From: Brucella daejeonensis | GTDB lineage: Bacteria > Pseudomonadota > Alphaproteobacteria > Rhizobiales > Rhizobiaceae | Direction: 5' to 3' | Assembly: GCF_014199265.1 (NCBI RefSeq) | Contig: NZ_JACIJG010000014.1 | Location: 1-64,000, forward strand | DNA: 64,000 nucleotides | Part shown: piece after piece, positions 18,434 through 27,235 of the stretch | Layout of the letters: the number at the start of each line of letters is the position of its first letter | Position numbering within the stretch: position 1 is the first letter of the stretch | Notes under the pieces: generated by a model | Told to the model about the DNA's origin: nothing | Seen by the model: the letters and a program-made list of their open reading frames with translations, nothing else | Databases searched by the model: none | Program-made: the position numbers and the translations under genes

Positions 18434-19222
18434 TCAGCCTCGCGCCATTTCGCGGCCGGTCGCGATCGACACCACCGATGCAAGGGCAAGCCGGCCGCTT
18501 TCTTCGTCGAAGACGACGCAGTTACGCCCGCGCTGCTTGGCCATGTAGAGGCAGCGGTCCGCACGACTGAGAACCTGTGAGTTGGTTTCGTTCTTGGGGG
18601 CAGAGGCGACGCCGATACTGATCGTCAATGGATAGACCTGATATTCGGTCGTGTGAAATGGTGTGTTTTCCACTTCCGCTCGAATGCGTTGCGCGACGCG
18701 TGTTCCCGTCTCTCCGCTTGCCCCCGGCAGGAAGACGCAAAACTCTTCGCCGCCGATACGCCCGACCAGGTCGCCTTTTCGCGTCACATTCTGCAACGCA
18801 AAGGCAATGAGTTTCAGCGCGCGATCACCAACCCCATGCCCGAATGTATCGTTGATCGCCTTGAAATGATCCGCATCGATCACCAGCAGCGTGCCCGTTT
18901 CGATGCGCGAACGGCTGATCTTCATCGCCTCGAACAGCGCTTCGCGATTCAGCAAGCCGGTCATGTGATCGATTCGCGAGCGCGCCTGCAACTCGATATG
19001 GGCCTTTTCCAGCTGTGTGTATGCATCCACGAGTTTGCTGTGCTGGCGGAAAATATAGGCGAGGGAAGGGAAGGCCGTAGCCATGGGAATGCTCGCGCCG
19101 AGGCTCAGCGCCAGGGCGCTGGGGGTCGTACCGGACGCATAGGCCGCAAGCGATGTCGCGCCCACCGAGAAAAGAACGACGGACAGCGTTATCAAAGCTG
19201 CTTTTAAAAGAGCAGTCTTCAT
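18434..19222 (-). CDS. Membrane-anchored diguanylate cyclase (GGDEF)
   Basis: About 262 aa. Two hydrophobic segments lie near residues 5-30 and 34-58, then a short coiled linker, then a GGDEF domain (about 85-245). The active-site loop reads GGEEF, which is competent in many diguanylate cyclases. The metal aspartate is in VIDADHFKAIND. No clear RxxD inhibitory site appears in the expected place. It probably makes c-di-GMP at the inner membrane. The ATG at 19222 has GGGAG at 9-nt spacing and is preferred over the GTG 6 bp upstream. Confidence 0.9.
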   Translation of the reverse strand: MKTALLKAALITLSVVLFSVGATSLAAYASGTTPSALALSLGASIPMATAFPSLAYIFRQHSKLVDAYTQLEKAHIELQARSRIDHMTGLLNREALFEAMKISRSRIETGTLLVIDADHFKAINDTFGHGVGDRALKLIAFALQNVTRKGDLVGRIGGEEFCVFLPGASGETGTRVAQRIRAEVENTPFHTTEYQVYPLTISIGVASAPKNETNSQVLSRADRCLYMAKQRGRNCVVFDEESGRLALASVVSIATGREMARG

Positions 19223-19598
19223 TCCCACGCACTCCCAACCCCGAGTGAGGATGATTTTATGACCCGCGCCAGAACCTATATGAACGGGCTATATTTTGCG
19301 GGCCTTATAGAAGGAACGACGGACAGGGGAAAGAGACCACCATGCGCTTCTTGCAATTTTTTGTTTATGAGTGCCATTAAAGACACAATCTCAGGTAGCA
19401 TAGTAGCTATATGTTACGATGAAATGCATAACGGCACAACTATGTTCAAAAGAACTGTCGCGGCAAGACATAAATGATAGTTTTCTAATATATGCAGAAA
19501 CATCTTGGAAGCACAACATTGTAAAAAAAGGGCCGTAGCAGGCCCGAATTTGCCGGTGGCCATTTAACCGGCGCCGCAATGGGCGCCGGGCATCTGTA
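19223..19598. other. 376-bp intergenic region
   Basis: AT-rich spacer between the diguanylate cyclase start and the CoA-transferase stop. It contains the minus-strand terminator at 19523-19545. I see no credible gene; the short ORF at 19259-19477 lacks a ribosome site and family signal. Confidence 0.6.
19523..19545 (-). terminator. Intrinsic terminator after the CoA-transferase gene
   Basis: Read on the minus strand, a GGGCC/GGCCC stem with a 6-nt loop (19530-19545) is followed by seven T residues (19523-19529). It ends the CoA-transferase unit about 55 bp past its stop. Confidence 0.8.
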
Positions 19599-21089
19599 TC
19601 AGCCGCGCATGGAGCCTGTATCGCGACGGCGCTGATGCCAGCTGAAGGCTTCTTCGATGAGGTGAGGGGTGTGACCGCCGCGCTGGCAGGCGCGTTCGAA
19701 ATAATCGTTGAGCTGGTCGCGGTAATCCGGGTGGGCGCAGTTGTCGATAATCACGCGGGCGCGCTCGCGTGGAGCCAGTCCGCGCAGATCGGCAAGTCCT
19801 TGTTCGGTCACGAGGATGTCGACATCGTGTTCGGTGTGATCCACATGGGTGACCATAGGGACAACGGAGGATATCGCACCGTTTTTGGCTTCCGATTTGC
19901 TGACGAATATTGAAATGAAGGCATTGCGTGCAAAATCGCCCGAACCGCCGATACCGTTCATCATGTGCGTGCCATCGACATGGGTGGAATTCACATTGCC
20001 ATAAATGTCGAATTCCAGCGCGGTATTGATGCCGATGATTCCAAGGCGGCGAATGACTTCGGGATGATTGCTGATTTCCTGCGGTCGCAGAATGAGACGG
20101 TCGCGATAGCGGTCGATATTGTTGAACACACGTTCGCCGCAGGCGGGGCTAAGCGTGATCGACGCTCCCGAGGCGAAATCGAGTTTTCCTGCATCGAAAA
20201 GATCGAAGGTGCTGTCCTGTAGCACTTCGCTATACATACGCAGATTGTGGAAAGGGCTGTCGGAAAAACCGTTCAAAACGGCGTTGGCGATGGTGCCGAT
20301 ACCAGCCTGCAAGGGATTGAGCGTCAGGTCGAGGCGTCCGGCCTCGACTTCCTGCATCAGGAAACCGATCAGGTGTCCTGCGATGGCAATCGTCCCGCCA
20401 TCGGCGGGTTCCACCGTCGAGGCGCTGTCGTTTTCCTGTGTGATGACGATGCCGGCGATCTTTTCGGCCGGGATCGGTATATAGGGCAGGCCGACGCGGC
20501 TGTCGCAGGCCATGACGGGGATCGGATCGCGGGAAGGGCGCTTCGTCGGGATATAGATGTCGTGCAGCCCTTCAAGCGCCATGGGCTGGTTGAGGTTGAC
20601 CTCCACGATGACTTTCTCGGCCAGAATGGCAAAGCTGGCCGAATTGCCGATGGAGGTGGTGGGAACGATGCCACCGCTCTCCGTGATCGCCAGAGCCTCG
20701 ACGACCGCGTAGTCGATGGGGCCGATCTGGTTCGAGCGCAGTTGCTCGACCGTCTCGGAAAGGTGCTGGTCGATGAACATGACTTCGCCGCGGTTGATGG
20801 CGGCGCGGAGCGTGCGGTCCACCTGAAAGGGCATACGCCGGGACAGCACATGCGCTTCCGTCAGAAGCTTGTCGACGTCGTGGCCGAGCGAGGCACCGGT
20901 TATGAGCGTGATTTGAAAAGGATCGGTCGCGGCGCGGGCTGCCATGGCGACGGGAACGGCCTTAGCATCGCCTGCACGGGTGAAACCGCTCATGCCGACG
21001 ATCATACCGTCCTTGATGAGACCCGCGGCCTGTTCAGCGGTGACGATCTTGTCGCGAAGCGATTTGTTTCGGATACGTGATTCCAACAT
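19599..21089 (-). CDS. Acetyl-CoA hydrolase/succinate:CoA transferase family protein
   Basis: About 496 aa, class I CoA-transferase of the Ach1/ScpC/Cat1 type. Such enzymes move CoA between succinyl-CoA and acetate or propionate, or hydrolyse acetyl-CoA. The N-terminal 'LIKDGMIVGMSGFTRAGDA' and the C-terminal 'VTEQGLADLRGLAPRERA' regions are typical. The start at 21089 (MLESRIRNKSLRDKI) is chosen for a GGAAGG 11 nt upstream and for family length. The frame is open 26 codons further upstream. The physiological acyl donor is not determinable here. Confidence 0.88.
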   Translation of the reverse strand: MLESRIRNKSLRDKIVTAEQAAGLIKDGMIVGMSGFTRAGDAKAVPVAMAARAATDPFQITLITGASLGHDVDKLLTEAHVLSRRMPFQVDRTLRAAINRGEVMFIDQHLSETVEQLRSNQIGPIDYAVVEALAITESGGIVPTTSIGNSASFAILAEKVIVEVNLNQPMALEGLHDIYIPTKRPSRDPIPVMACDSRVGLPYIPIPAEKIAGIVITQENDSASTVEPADGGTIAIAGHLIGFLMQEVEAGRLDLTLNPLQAGIGTIANAVLNGFSDSPFHNLRMYSEVLQDSTFDLFDAGKLDFASGASITLSPACGERVFNNIDRYRDRLILRPQEISNHPEVIRRLGIIGINTALEFDIYGNVNSTHVDGTHMMNGIGGSGDFARNAFISIFVSKSEAKNGAISSVVPMVTHVDHTEHDVDILVTEQGLADLRGLAPRERARVIIDNCAHPDYRDQLNDYFERACQRGGHTPHLIEEAFSWHQRRRDTGSMRG

Positions 21090-21514
21090 CTTCAAGTCTA
21101 CCTTCCTCACTTCCGGCTTTGTACCAGAGCTGGGCACCGGAACTGGCGCTCGCTGTCGTAAAAGCAAGATGCTGCTCTTTCCGATCAGGGATCTTCAGCG
21201 CCGCTCGGGTAATAGCCCATATGAATGGCGAGTACATGCATGCTTTGGTCTTATAGGCTGGTGAGGCCTGCATCGTCTCGCGCGTGTCTCACATCGGAAG
21301 AAGCGTTGAAATGATTGAAATCAAAGCCGGAAAGCAAAGGCAGGTCAATTCGTGCGGCGATATCAATCCTGCGTGATCGATCGGCTGCGATGTGAGAGCA
21401 GGCCGGTTATCCTTGGCTCTTGGGGGCATTCCTCGCGCGCGGCCTTGTGCACCCATCTGTCGGTACGCCAGTTGCATAACGTATATTATGGAACTATTCT
21501 GTGCGCCAGACCGG
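21090..21514. other. 425-bp intergenic region
   Basis: Spacer between the CoA-transferase and methyltransferase genes. It has no supported gene or RNA. A degenerate palindromic patch (gcataacgtatattatgg, 21475-21492) is AT-rich and could be promoter DNA, but no correctly oriented gene follows closely. Confidence 0.5.
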
Positions 21515-22345
21515 CTATCGACGTCGTGCGATATAAAGATGGCCAGGAACCGGCTGCCCTTGTTCGCTTCGAACGGTAATGTTCTCGCAGCGCAGGCAAT
21601 CCATTCCATGGGCGTCCAGAGTAGCCCGCACATAGGATTGCGCATGAGCGAAGCGCTGATAGTCGCCAACGATGAATGCGCGGCCCGCGAGCCGTGAATC
21701 GTCCAGTGTTTCGCTTGAGAAGCCGAAATAGCCGCCGGGTTCAAGATGGTTGGCAACGCCGGCAAAGAATTTGTCCAGTTCGCCCATATAAGGCAGCACG
21801 TCGGTTGCTACGATGAGATCCCAGGCCGCTTCCTCGGTCGTTTCAAGGAAGCGAACGGCTTCTCCGACGAACAGCGCCTGATAGTCGCCTTTTTCAAAAG
21901 CCACCTCGATCATGTTCTCGGAAATGTCGACGCCGGTCTTGTGTTCGGCCATGTCATCGAGGGCATCGGCCGACAGACCCGTGCCGCAGCCCAGATCGAG
22001 CATACGCTGCGCGAGAAAATCGCCATCCATTTCGATGAGCATTTCACGCAATTGCAGCGGAACATCGTAGCCTAGCTGATCGACGAGAATCGTATCGAAC
22101 ATTTCGGCGTGCTGGTCGAAAAGCGTCGCGACATAGGCGTCGGGCGCCTTCAGAGGCACCGCGCCGCGCCCCATGCTGGCCAGCCGCACGGCGGCGCCAC
22201 CATGATCGTCAGGATCAAGCTTCAGAACTTCCTCATAAGCCTTTGCAGCAGCATCGAAATCGCCGGATTTTTCCAGCGCCAGCGCGCGATCGTAGGCTTC
22301 CGCAAGGGCTTCCTGATCGAAATCCTGTTTGCCTGTTTCAGCCAT
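21515..22345 (-). CDS. TPR-linked SAM-dependent methyltransferase
   Basis: 276 aa. The N-terminal ~50 residues form one or two TPR-like helical hairpins ('EKSGDFDAAAKAYEEVLKLD'). A class I methyltransferase domain follows with motif I LDLGCGTG (about residue 116) and VDISENMIEVA as motif II. Cys residues lie near the C-terminus. Relatives in Rhizobiales are annotated as methyltransferases of unknown substrate. The gene is monocistronic. Confidence 0.85.
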   Translation of the reverse strand: MAETGKQDFDQEALAEAYDRALALEKSGDFDAAAKAYEEVLKLDPDDHGGAAVRLASMGRGAVPLKAPDAYVATLFDQHAEMFDTILVDQLGYDVPLQLREMLIEMDGDFLAQRMLDLGCGTGLSADALDDMAEHKTGVDISENMIEVAFEKGDYQALFVGEAVRFLETTEEAAWDLIVATDVLPYMGELDKFFAGVANHLEPGGYFGFSSETLDDSRLAGRAFIVGDYQRFAHAQSYVRATLDAHGMDCLRCENITVRSEQGQPVPGHLYIARRR

Positions 22346-22407
22346 GGATAGGCCTTTCTTCTGTCAGTGCGCGCTTTGCTGAAGAGCTTCCTGCGGTTCT
22401 CGAAAAC

Positions 22408-22433
22408 AAGGGCAGGGAAGCTCCCTGCCCGTT
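22408..22433 (-). terminator. Strong hairpin between galE and the methyltransferase
   Basis: A 9-bp stem gggcaggga/tccctgccc has a 3-nt loop. On the minus strand it is followed by TTGTTTT, so it could end read-through from galE. The T-run is interrupted. Confidence 0.5.
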
Positions 22434-22569
22434 CCTACGCTTATCCTGAAAATCCCGCAAGCGTCTGTTCGTGAATGAAAAATGCCGGTCTATTCCGCTG
22501 CGGCGGTTGCGTGGCTTTTCTTTCCGCCGTGGGAAAGCCTGCGTGCGATCACGGCGCAGGCCATCTGGC

Positions 22570-22598
22570 AGGTGCTGCCTCAACGCAAGGCAGCACCT
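22570..22598. repeat. Perfect hairpin just after galE
   Basis: Arms 22570-22580 and 22588-22598 (aggtgctgcct / aggcagcacct) pair over 11 bp around a 7-nt loop, 7 bp past the galE stop. No T-tract follows. It is likely an mRNA-stabilising 3' hairpin or part of a rho-dependent end. Confidence 0.6.
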
Positions 22599-22604
22599 AT
22601 CGGC

Positions 22605-23612
22605 TCACTCGTAGCCGTTCGGGTTTTTCGATTGCCAGTGCCACATATCCTGGCACATTTCCCGAAGGTTCTTTTCAGCCGACCAATCCAGAAAATCGCG
22701 GGCGAAAGCGGGGTCGGCATAGCATTCCGCGACATCGCCGGGGCGGCGCGGCGCGATCTCGTATTTGATTTCGCGATTCGATACGTGTTCGAAAGCCTTC
22801 ACGACGTCCAGCACGCTGTAGCCCTGCCCCGTGCCGAGATTGACCGAGAAGCATTGCGGCGTGTCGAGCTTCTTGAGTGCCTTCAGGTGTCCGGCTGCAA
22901 GGTCCACCACATGGATGTAGTCGCGCACACCCGTGCCGTCCGGCGTGGCATAGTCGTCGCCCCAGACGTTCAGCTTCTCGCGGCGACCGGTCGCCACCTG
23001 CGCGATAATCGGCATCAGATTGTTCGGGATACCTTTCGGATCCTCGCCGATGAGACCGCTCTCATGAGCGCCTACCGGGTTGAAATAGCGCAGAATGGCG
23101 ATCTTCCAACTATTGTCGCCATTATAGATGTCGCGAAGCATATCCTCGATGACCAGCTTCGTGCGGCCATAGGGATTGGTCGCGGAAAGCGGCTGGTCCT
23201 CGGTGATGGGCAATTTCTGCGGATCGCCGTAAACGGTGGCCGAGGAACTGAAAACGAGCGTCTTGACGCCGGTGGCCTCCATCGCCTGCAACAGACGCAG
23301 CGTGCCGACGACGTTGCAGTCGTAATAAAGCATCGGCTTTTCGCTTGATTCTCCGACCGCCTTCAGTCCGGCGAAGTGAATGACCGCGGTACATTTGTGA
23401 TGAGTGATCACCTGTTCCAGAAACGCGCGGTCACGAATGTCGCCCGCCTCGCGGCGCGGTGCGCGTCCGGTTATCTTCTCGATGCGGTGCAGGGCTTCCG
23501 GGTGGCTGTTGTCGAAATTATCGACCACAACGACGTCATGGCCAGCCTCGATGAGCTGAACACAGGTGTGGGAGCCGATATAGCCGGCGCCGCCAGTCAC
23601 AAGAATTGTCAT
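22605..23612 (-). CDS. galE: UDP-glucose 4-epimerase
   Basis: Interconverts UDP-glucose and UDP-galactose for envelope polysaccharides, using tightly bound NAD. It is an extended short-chain dehydrogenase of 335 aa. The Rossmann motif GGAGYIG is at residues 7-13, the catalytic Ser region SSSAT at 122-126, and Tyr148/Lys152 lie in YGRTK. It is monocistronic. Confidence 0.95.
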   Translation of the reverse strand: MTILVTGGAGYIGSHTCVQLIEAGHDVVVVDNFDNSHPEALHRIEKITGRAPRREAGDIRDRAFLEQVITHHKCTAVIHFAGLKAVGESSEKPMLYYDCNVVGTLRLLQAMEATGVKTLVFSSSATVYGDPQKLPITEDQPLSATNPYGRTKLVIEDMLRDIYNGDNSWKIAILRYFNPVGAHESGLIGEDPKGIPNNLMPIIAQVATGRREKLNVWGDDYATPDGTGVRDYIHVVDLAAGHLKALKKLDTPQCFSVNLGTGQGYSVLDVVKAFEHVSNREIKYEIAPRRPGDVAECYADPAFARDFLDWSAEKNLREMCQDMWHWQSKNPNGYE

Positions 23613-23755
23613 CGTTTACGTATCCGCTTGTTGAACATGCCGCCCCGATATGCGATCCCGGGCCGACTATGCAAAATCGGCAACGGACTTCAAGTCATCC
23701 GGCGCGATTCTCCTGAATTGACTGACACGGTATAGACAAGTTTGGTGGAGCGAAG

Positions 23756-24580
23756 ATGAAACCGTCCCGCAATATCGATCGCCTGCTGGAAATCATGGCC
23801 GCGCTGCGCACCCCGGAAACCGGTTGTCCATGGGACGTGGAGCAAACCTTCCAGACGATCATGCCCTATACGCTTGAGGAAACCTATGAAGTCCTCGATG
23901 CCATCGAGCGCAACGATATGGACGACTTGCGTGAGGAGCTTGGCGATCTTCTGTTGCAGGTTGTGTTCCATGCGCGCATGGCCGAGGAACAGGGCAGCTT
24001 CGCTTTCGGCGATGTGGTTGAAGCCATCACGCGCAAGATGATCCGGCGGCATCCGCATGTCTTTGGCGATGCGGAAGCGAGAAGCGCCGGGATGGCCAAG
24101 GGCTCGTGGAACCGCATCAAGGCGGAGGAAAAAGCCGAACGCGTCGAACGGCGCGCGAAGCTTGGGCTGGAAACCACCGAGAATAATGGCTTTCTGGACG
24201 ATATTCCGCAGGCCTTCCCTGCCCTTCTGCGTGCGCTGAAGCTTCAGCAAAAGGCGGCAAAGGTCGGTTTCGACTGGTCAGAAGCCGCACCTATCCTCGA
24301 CAAGATCGCGGAAGAGACTGCCGAACTGAAAGAAGCGATGGCCGCGCAGGATCGCGCCAATATCGAGGAAGAATATGGCGACCTGCTCTTTGCCATGGTC
24401 AATCTCGGCCGTCATCTCGATGTCGATGCCGAAACCGCACTTCTCTCGGCCAACGAGAAATTCCGGCGGCGATTCCATTTCATCGAAAAGACGCTAAACG
24501 AGACGGGAAGCGGTCTTGATGCCGCAGCGCTCGACGAAATGGAAGCGATCTGGAGCGAAGCCAAGAAAAAAGGGCTGTAA
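23756..24580 (+). CDS. mazG: Nucleoside triphosphate pyrophosphohydrolase MazG
   Basis: House-cleaning enzyme that hydrolyses (d)NTPs to monophosphates. It is 274 aa with two MazG domains. The first contains ETYEVLDAIE and EELGDLLLQVVFHARM. The second contains EETAELKEA and EEYGDLLFAMVNLGRH. Both carry the E-x2-E and E-x2-D metal patterns. A 143-bp gap separates it from divergent galE. Confidence 0.94.
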   Translation: MKPSRNIDRLLEIMAALRTPETGCPWDVEQTFQTIMPYTLEETYEVLDAIERNDMDDLREELGDLLLQVVFHARMAEEQGSFAFGDVVEAITRKMIRRHPHVFGDAEARSAGMAKGSWNRIKAEEKAERVERRAKLGLETTENNGFLDDIPQAFPALLRALKLQQKAAKVGFDWSEAAPILDKIAEETAELKEAMAAQDRANIEEEYGDLLFAMVNLGRHLDVDAETALLSANEKFRRRFHFIEKTLNETGSGLDAAALDEMEAIWSEAKKKGL

Positions 24581-24617
24581 GCCAACCCTTGAAGGAAGTG
24601 TCCTTGCCGGAAATGCC

Positions 24618-25229
24618 TTACGTCTCACCGTCCCATTTCGGCCGAAACATCTGGTAGACGCTTTCCGTCGTTGCGTAGTCCATATAACCGAGCCTCGCGA
24701 CCGGTTTGGCTTTCGAGATGTCGACGAGACCATCGGTCAGAACCTGCTCGTCGATATGCACGCCGACAACCTCGCCAATTACCATGTAACTGTCGGTGGG
24801 CCTGCCTTCCTTGTCCTGGAGGCGCTTGATCTCAACCGCCACGCATTCCAGTGCTGCGTAAGCTTCCTTCACCCTTGGCGCAGCTATGAGCCTCGATGGC
24901 GCTCTCGTCAGGTTCGCATAGTCGAATTCGTTCACGCCGCGCGGTGCGTTCACGGATGACGCATTCATCTGGAGCTTCAGGTTCTCGCTCACGAGATTGG
25001 CGGTAAACTCGCCGGTTTCCTCGATGAAGGTAACGCTATCCTTCACCCCGGACGACGAAAACATGACCATGGGCGGCGTATCGCAGATCGCGTTGAAGAA
25101 CGAGTAAGGCGCGAGATTGACCGCGCCTTCCTTCGACCGCGTGCCGATCCATCCGATGGGGCGCGGCGCGACGATTGCCTTGAACGGATTATGGGGCAGC
25201 GTGTGCCCTTCCCTCGGTTCGTAAAACAT
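24618..25229 (-). CDS. Flavin reductase-like FMN-binding protein
   Basis: 203 aa, a split-barrel flavin reductase family member. The family start ('ALVAPRPIGWIGT' type) is seen as VAPRPIGWIGTRSKEG, followed by NLAPYSFFNAICDTPP, which binds FMN. Such proteins often reduce flavin for a partner monooxygenase; no partner is adjacent. It is followed on the same strand by nothing close, and it lies 40 bp from a nitroreductase gene. The start at 25229 fits the ribosome site GACGG better than the ATG 6 bp upstream. Confidence 0.85.
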   Translation of the reverse strand: MFYEPREGHTLPHNPFKAIVAPRPIGWIGTRSKEGAVNLAPYSFFNAICDTPPMVMFSSSGVKDSVTFIEETGEFTANLVSENLKLQMNASSVNAPRGVNEFDYANLTRAPSRLIAAPRVKEAYAALECVAVEIKRLQDKEGRPTDSYMVIGEVVGVHIDEQVLTDGLVDISKAKPVARLGYMDYATTESVYQMFRPKWDGET

Positions 25230-25269
25230 ATGCATATCCGTCTGTTAGATGATGCTGTTAAAGTTGATC

Positions 25270-25857
25270 CTAAGCGCTTTCCCATGGGCCGGAATATTCG
25301 GAAACGATCTTTTCCATGTCGGCTCTTGGGCGTTCGGGCATCTTGTTCCGCGATGTTCCAATGTGGACGAATCCGGCGACGCGTTCGTTGGGCGCAAGCC
25401 CGAGAAAGGCGCGCGCGGGAGCGTCGTCCGCATACCAGTTCGTGATCCAGTTGGTGGCGTATCCCATCGCGTTGGCGGAGATGCAAAGGTTCATCGCCAC
25501 CGCACCGGCGGAGAGGAACTGTTCCCACTCGGGAATACGCTCATGCGCGACGGGCGACGAAATTACGCCAATAACGAGTGGTGCCCGCGAAAACCGGGTC
25601 TGTTCCTTTTCCTTGCGTCCCTCCGGGAGCGGTCCTTCCAGCTCTTCCGCGCGTTCAGCCAGATATTCGCCGACTTTCAGGCGGGCATCGCCGCGATAAA
25701 GGATGAAGCGCCAGGGCGTCAGGCGTCCGTGGTCGGGCACACGCGCTGCAATTTTCAGGAGAGCGGCCAACTCTTCGCCTTCGGGAGCATGTCCGGCGAT
25801 GGCGGAAATCGGGGTGGAACTGCGCTGTGCCAGAAAATCGACCACTGGATGCGTCAC
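25270..25857 (-). CDS. Nitroreductase family protein
   Basis: 195 aa FMN-dependent NAD(P)H oxidoreductase of the small nitroreductase group (YdjA-like). It has the opening 'RSSTPISAIAGHAPEGEEL', the FMN contact VPDHGRLTPWRFILY and the C-terminal 'LGLAPNERVAGFVHIGT'. It starts with GTG, supported by GAGG at 6-nt spacing. It lies upstream of the flavin reductase on the same strand and the two may be co-transcribed. Its natural substrate is unknown. Confidence 0.87.
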   Translation of the reverse strand: MTHPVVDFLAQRSSTPISAIAGHAPEGEELAALLKIAARVPDHGRLTPWRFILYRGDARLKVGEYLAERAEELEGPLPEGRKEKEQTRFSRAPLVIGVISSPVAHERIPEWEQFLSAGAVAMNLCISANAMGYATNWITNWYADDAPARAFLGLAPNERVAGFVHIGTSRNKMPERPRADMEKIVSEYSGPWESA

Positions 25858-26146
25858 AGGGAACCTCGTCGCTTGATATTACATATTACCAGTTCTGCCC
25901 CACAAATTCGGGAGCCGCCCCTTCTCGCCCGATGCATTCTGGCTGTAAAGTCAAAACTCCGAAATTGACCGGTGATTTCGGAAATCATTCCATGGGGTTG
26001 ATTCTGCCCGACCGTGCGCAGGCAGTAAAGTAACGGGACGGCGTGTCGCGCAAAAACCGGCTTCAATTGGCGGAAGTTCGATAAATACGGAGGGTCAGAG
26101 CGATTTGGCCTTGAATTCGCCACCCGCATAGGCTCAAAAATGCAGC

Positions 26147-27184
26147 ATGTCGGATCGCTTCAACCTGCCCTGCCCAAAGAGAAAACCCGTCTCGCACAGT
26201 CGTTTGTTCGCCATGGCGGCAGCCATTGTCTGGAGCGCCGTGCCGTCAATGGCGCAAGGGATCGATCCGCAGTCAGGCTTTCCCCAATTGCAGGGCACGA
26301 CGAGCGGCTTGCCCGACCTGCCGCAGCCGTCGCTCGACCTGCCGACGCTGAACACTTACGCCTCGCCGTCGAGTCCCGAGAATAATCCGCTTGTCCAGAC
26401 GCGTGAACTCGACCTGAAGGCGCGTCTTGCGGATGACGGCGGCAATATCCCAACCGGGCTGGTCTGGCGTGTCTTCGCGCCCGATGTCGGTCCTGACGGG
26501 CAACTGCCGCTCATTGCAAGCGCACAGGGCGGAAGCGCGGTATTCAACCTCCCGGAAGGCAGCTATCTGGTTCATGTGGCCTATGGGCGCGCAGGCGCTA
26601 CCAAGCGCATCACAATCGGCAATGCCACGCGCCATGAAGTGATGACGCTCGATGCGGGCGGGATGAAGCTGAGTGCCATCCTGCCGGATGGCGGCAAGAT
26701 CAACAACGATCTGCTGCGTTTTTCCATCTATACGGATGAAGACAATAGCGACCGCTCGCTCATCGTTCCCGATGTCAAGCCGAATACGGTCATCCGCCTC
26801 AATAGCGGTACTTACCATGTCGTTTCCAATTACGGCACGGCCAACGCCATCATCCGCGCTGATATCCGCGTGGAAGCCGGAAAACTCACCGAAGCGACGG
26901 TGCAGCATCGCGCCGCCGAAGTGACACTGAAGCTCGTGCGCGAGCGCGGCGGCGAAGCCCTTGCCGACACGTCCTGGTCGATCCTGAACGCTTCCGGCGA
27001 TATGGTGCGCGAGAGTGTCGGCGCTTATTCGTCCATGGTGCTGATCGAAGGCGACTATGTTGCCGTCGCCAAGAACAAGGACCGCATCTATCAGCGGGAT
27101 TTCAAGGTTTCGTCGGGCGAGAATGAAGAAGTCGAAGTCGTCGCCAATGGCGAATCCGAGACTGTCGAAGACAGCATGGATTGA
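26147..27184 (+). CDS. Exported protein of unknown function, 345 aa
   Basis: Not recognised beyond being a conserved-looking secreted protein. A signal peptide is likely within residues 1-37 (basic start, 'LFAMAAAIVWSAVPSMAQG'). The rest is beta-rich with about three repeating carboxypeptidase-regulatory-like modules. Each has a pattern such as 'FNLPEGSYLVHVAYGRAG' or 'LNSGTYHVVSNYGTANA' followed by an acidic strand. It ends with an acidic tail. It is transcribed alone and closed by a strong terminator. A periplasmic or surface role is inferred. Confidence 0.8.
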   Translation: MSDRFNLPCPKRKPVSHSRLFAMAAAIVWSAVPSMAQGIDPQSGFPQLQGTTSGLPDLPQPSLDLPTLNTYASPSSPENNPLVQTRELDLKARLADDGGNIPTGLVWRVFAPDVGPDGQLPLIASAQGGSAVFNLPEGSYLVHVAYGRAGATKRITIGNATRHEVMTLDAGGMKLSAILPDGGKINNDLLRFSIYTDEDNSDRSLIVPDVKPNTVIRLNSGTYHVVSNYGTANAIIRADIRVEAGKLTEATVQHRAAEVTLKLVRERGGEALADTSWSILNASGDMVRESVGAYSSMVLIEGDYVAVAKNKDRIYQRDFKVSSGENEEVEVVANGESETVEDSMD

Positions 27185-27201
27185 TCCGTTATCCACGACA
27201 C

Positions 27202-27234
27202 ATAAAGGCCGCGCAGTGCGCGGCCTTTATTTTT
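27202..27234 (+). terminator. Intrinsic terminator after the exported-protein gene
   Basis: A perfect 13-bp stem (27202-27214 with 27218-27230) has a 3-nt loop and then TTTT. It sits in the 51-bp gap between convergent genes and may also serve thrS on the other strand. Confidence 0.88.
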
Positions 27235-27235
27235 A

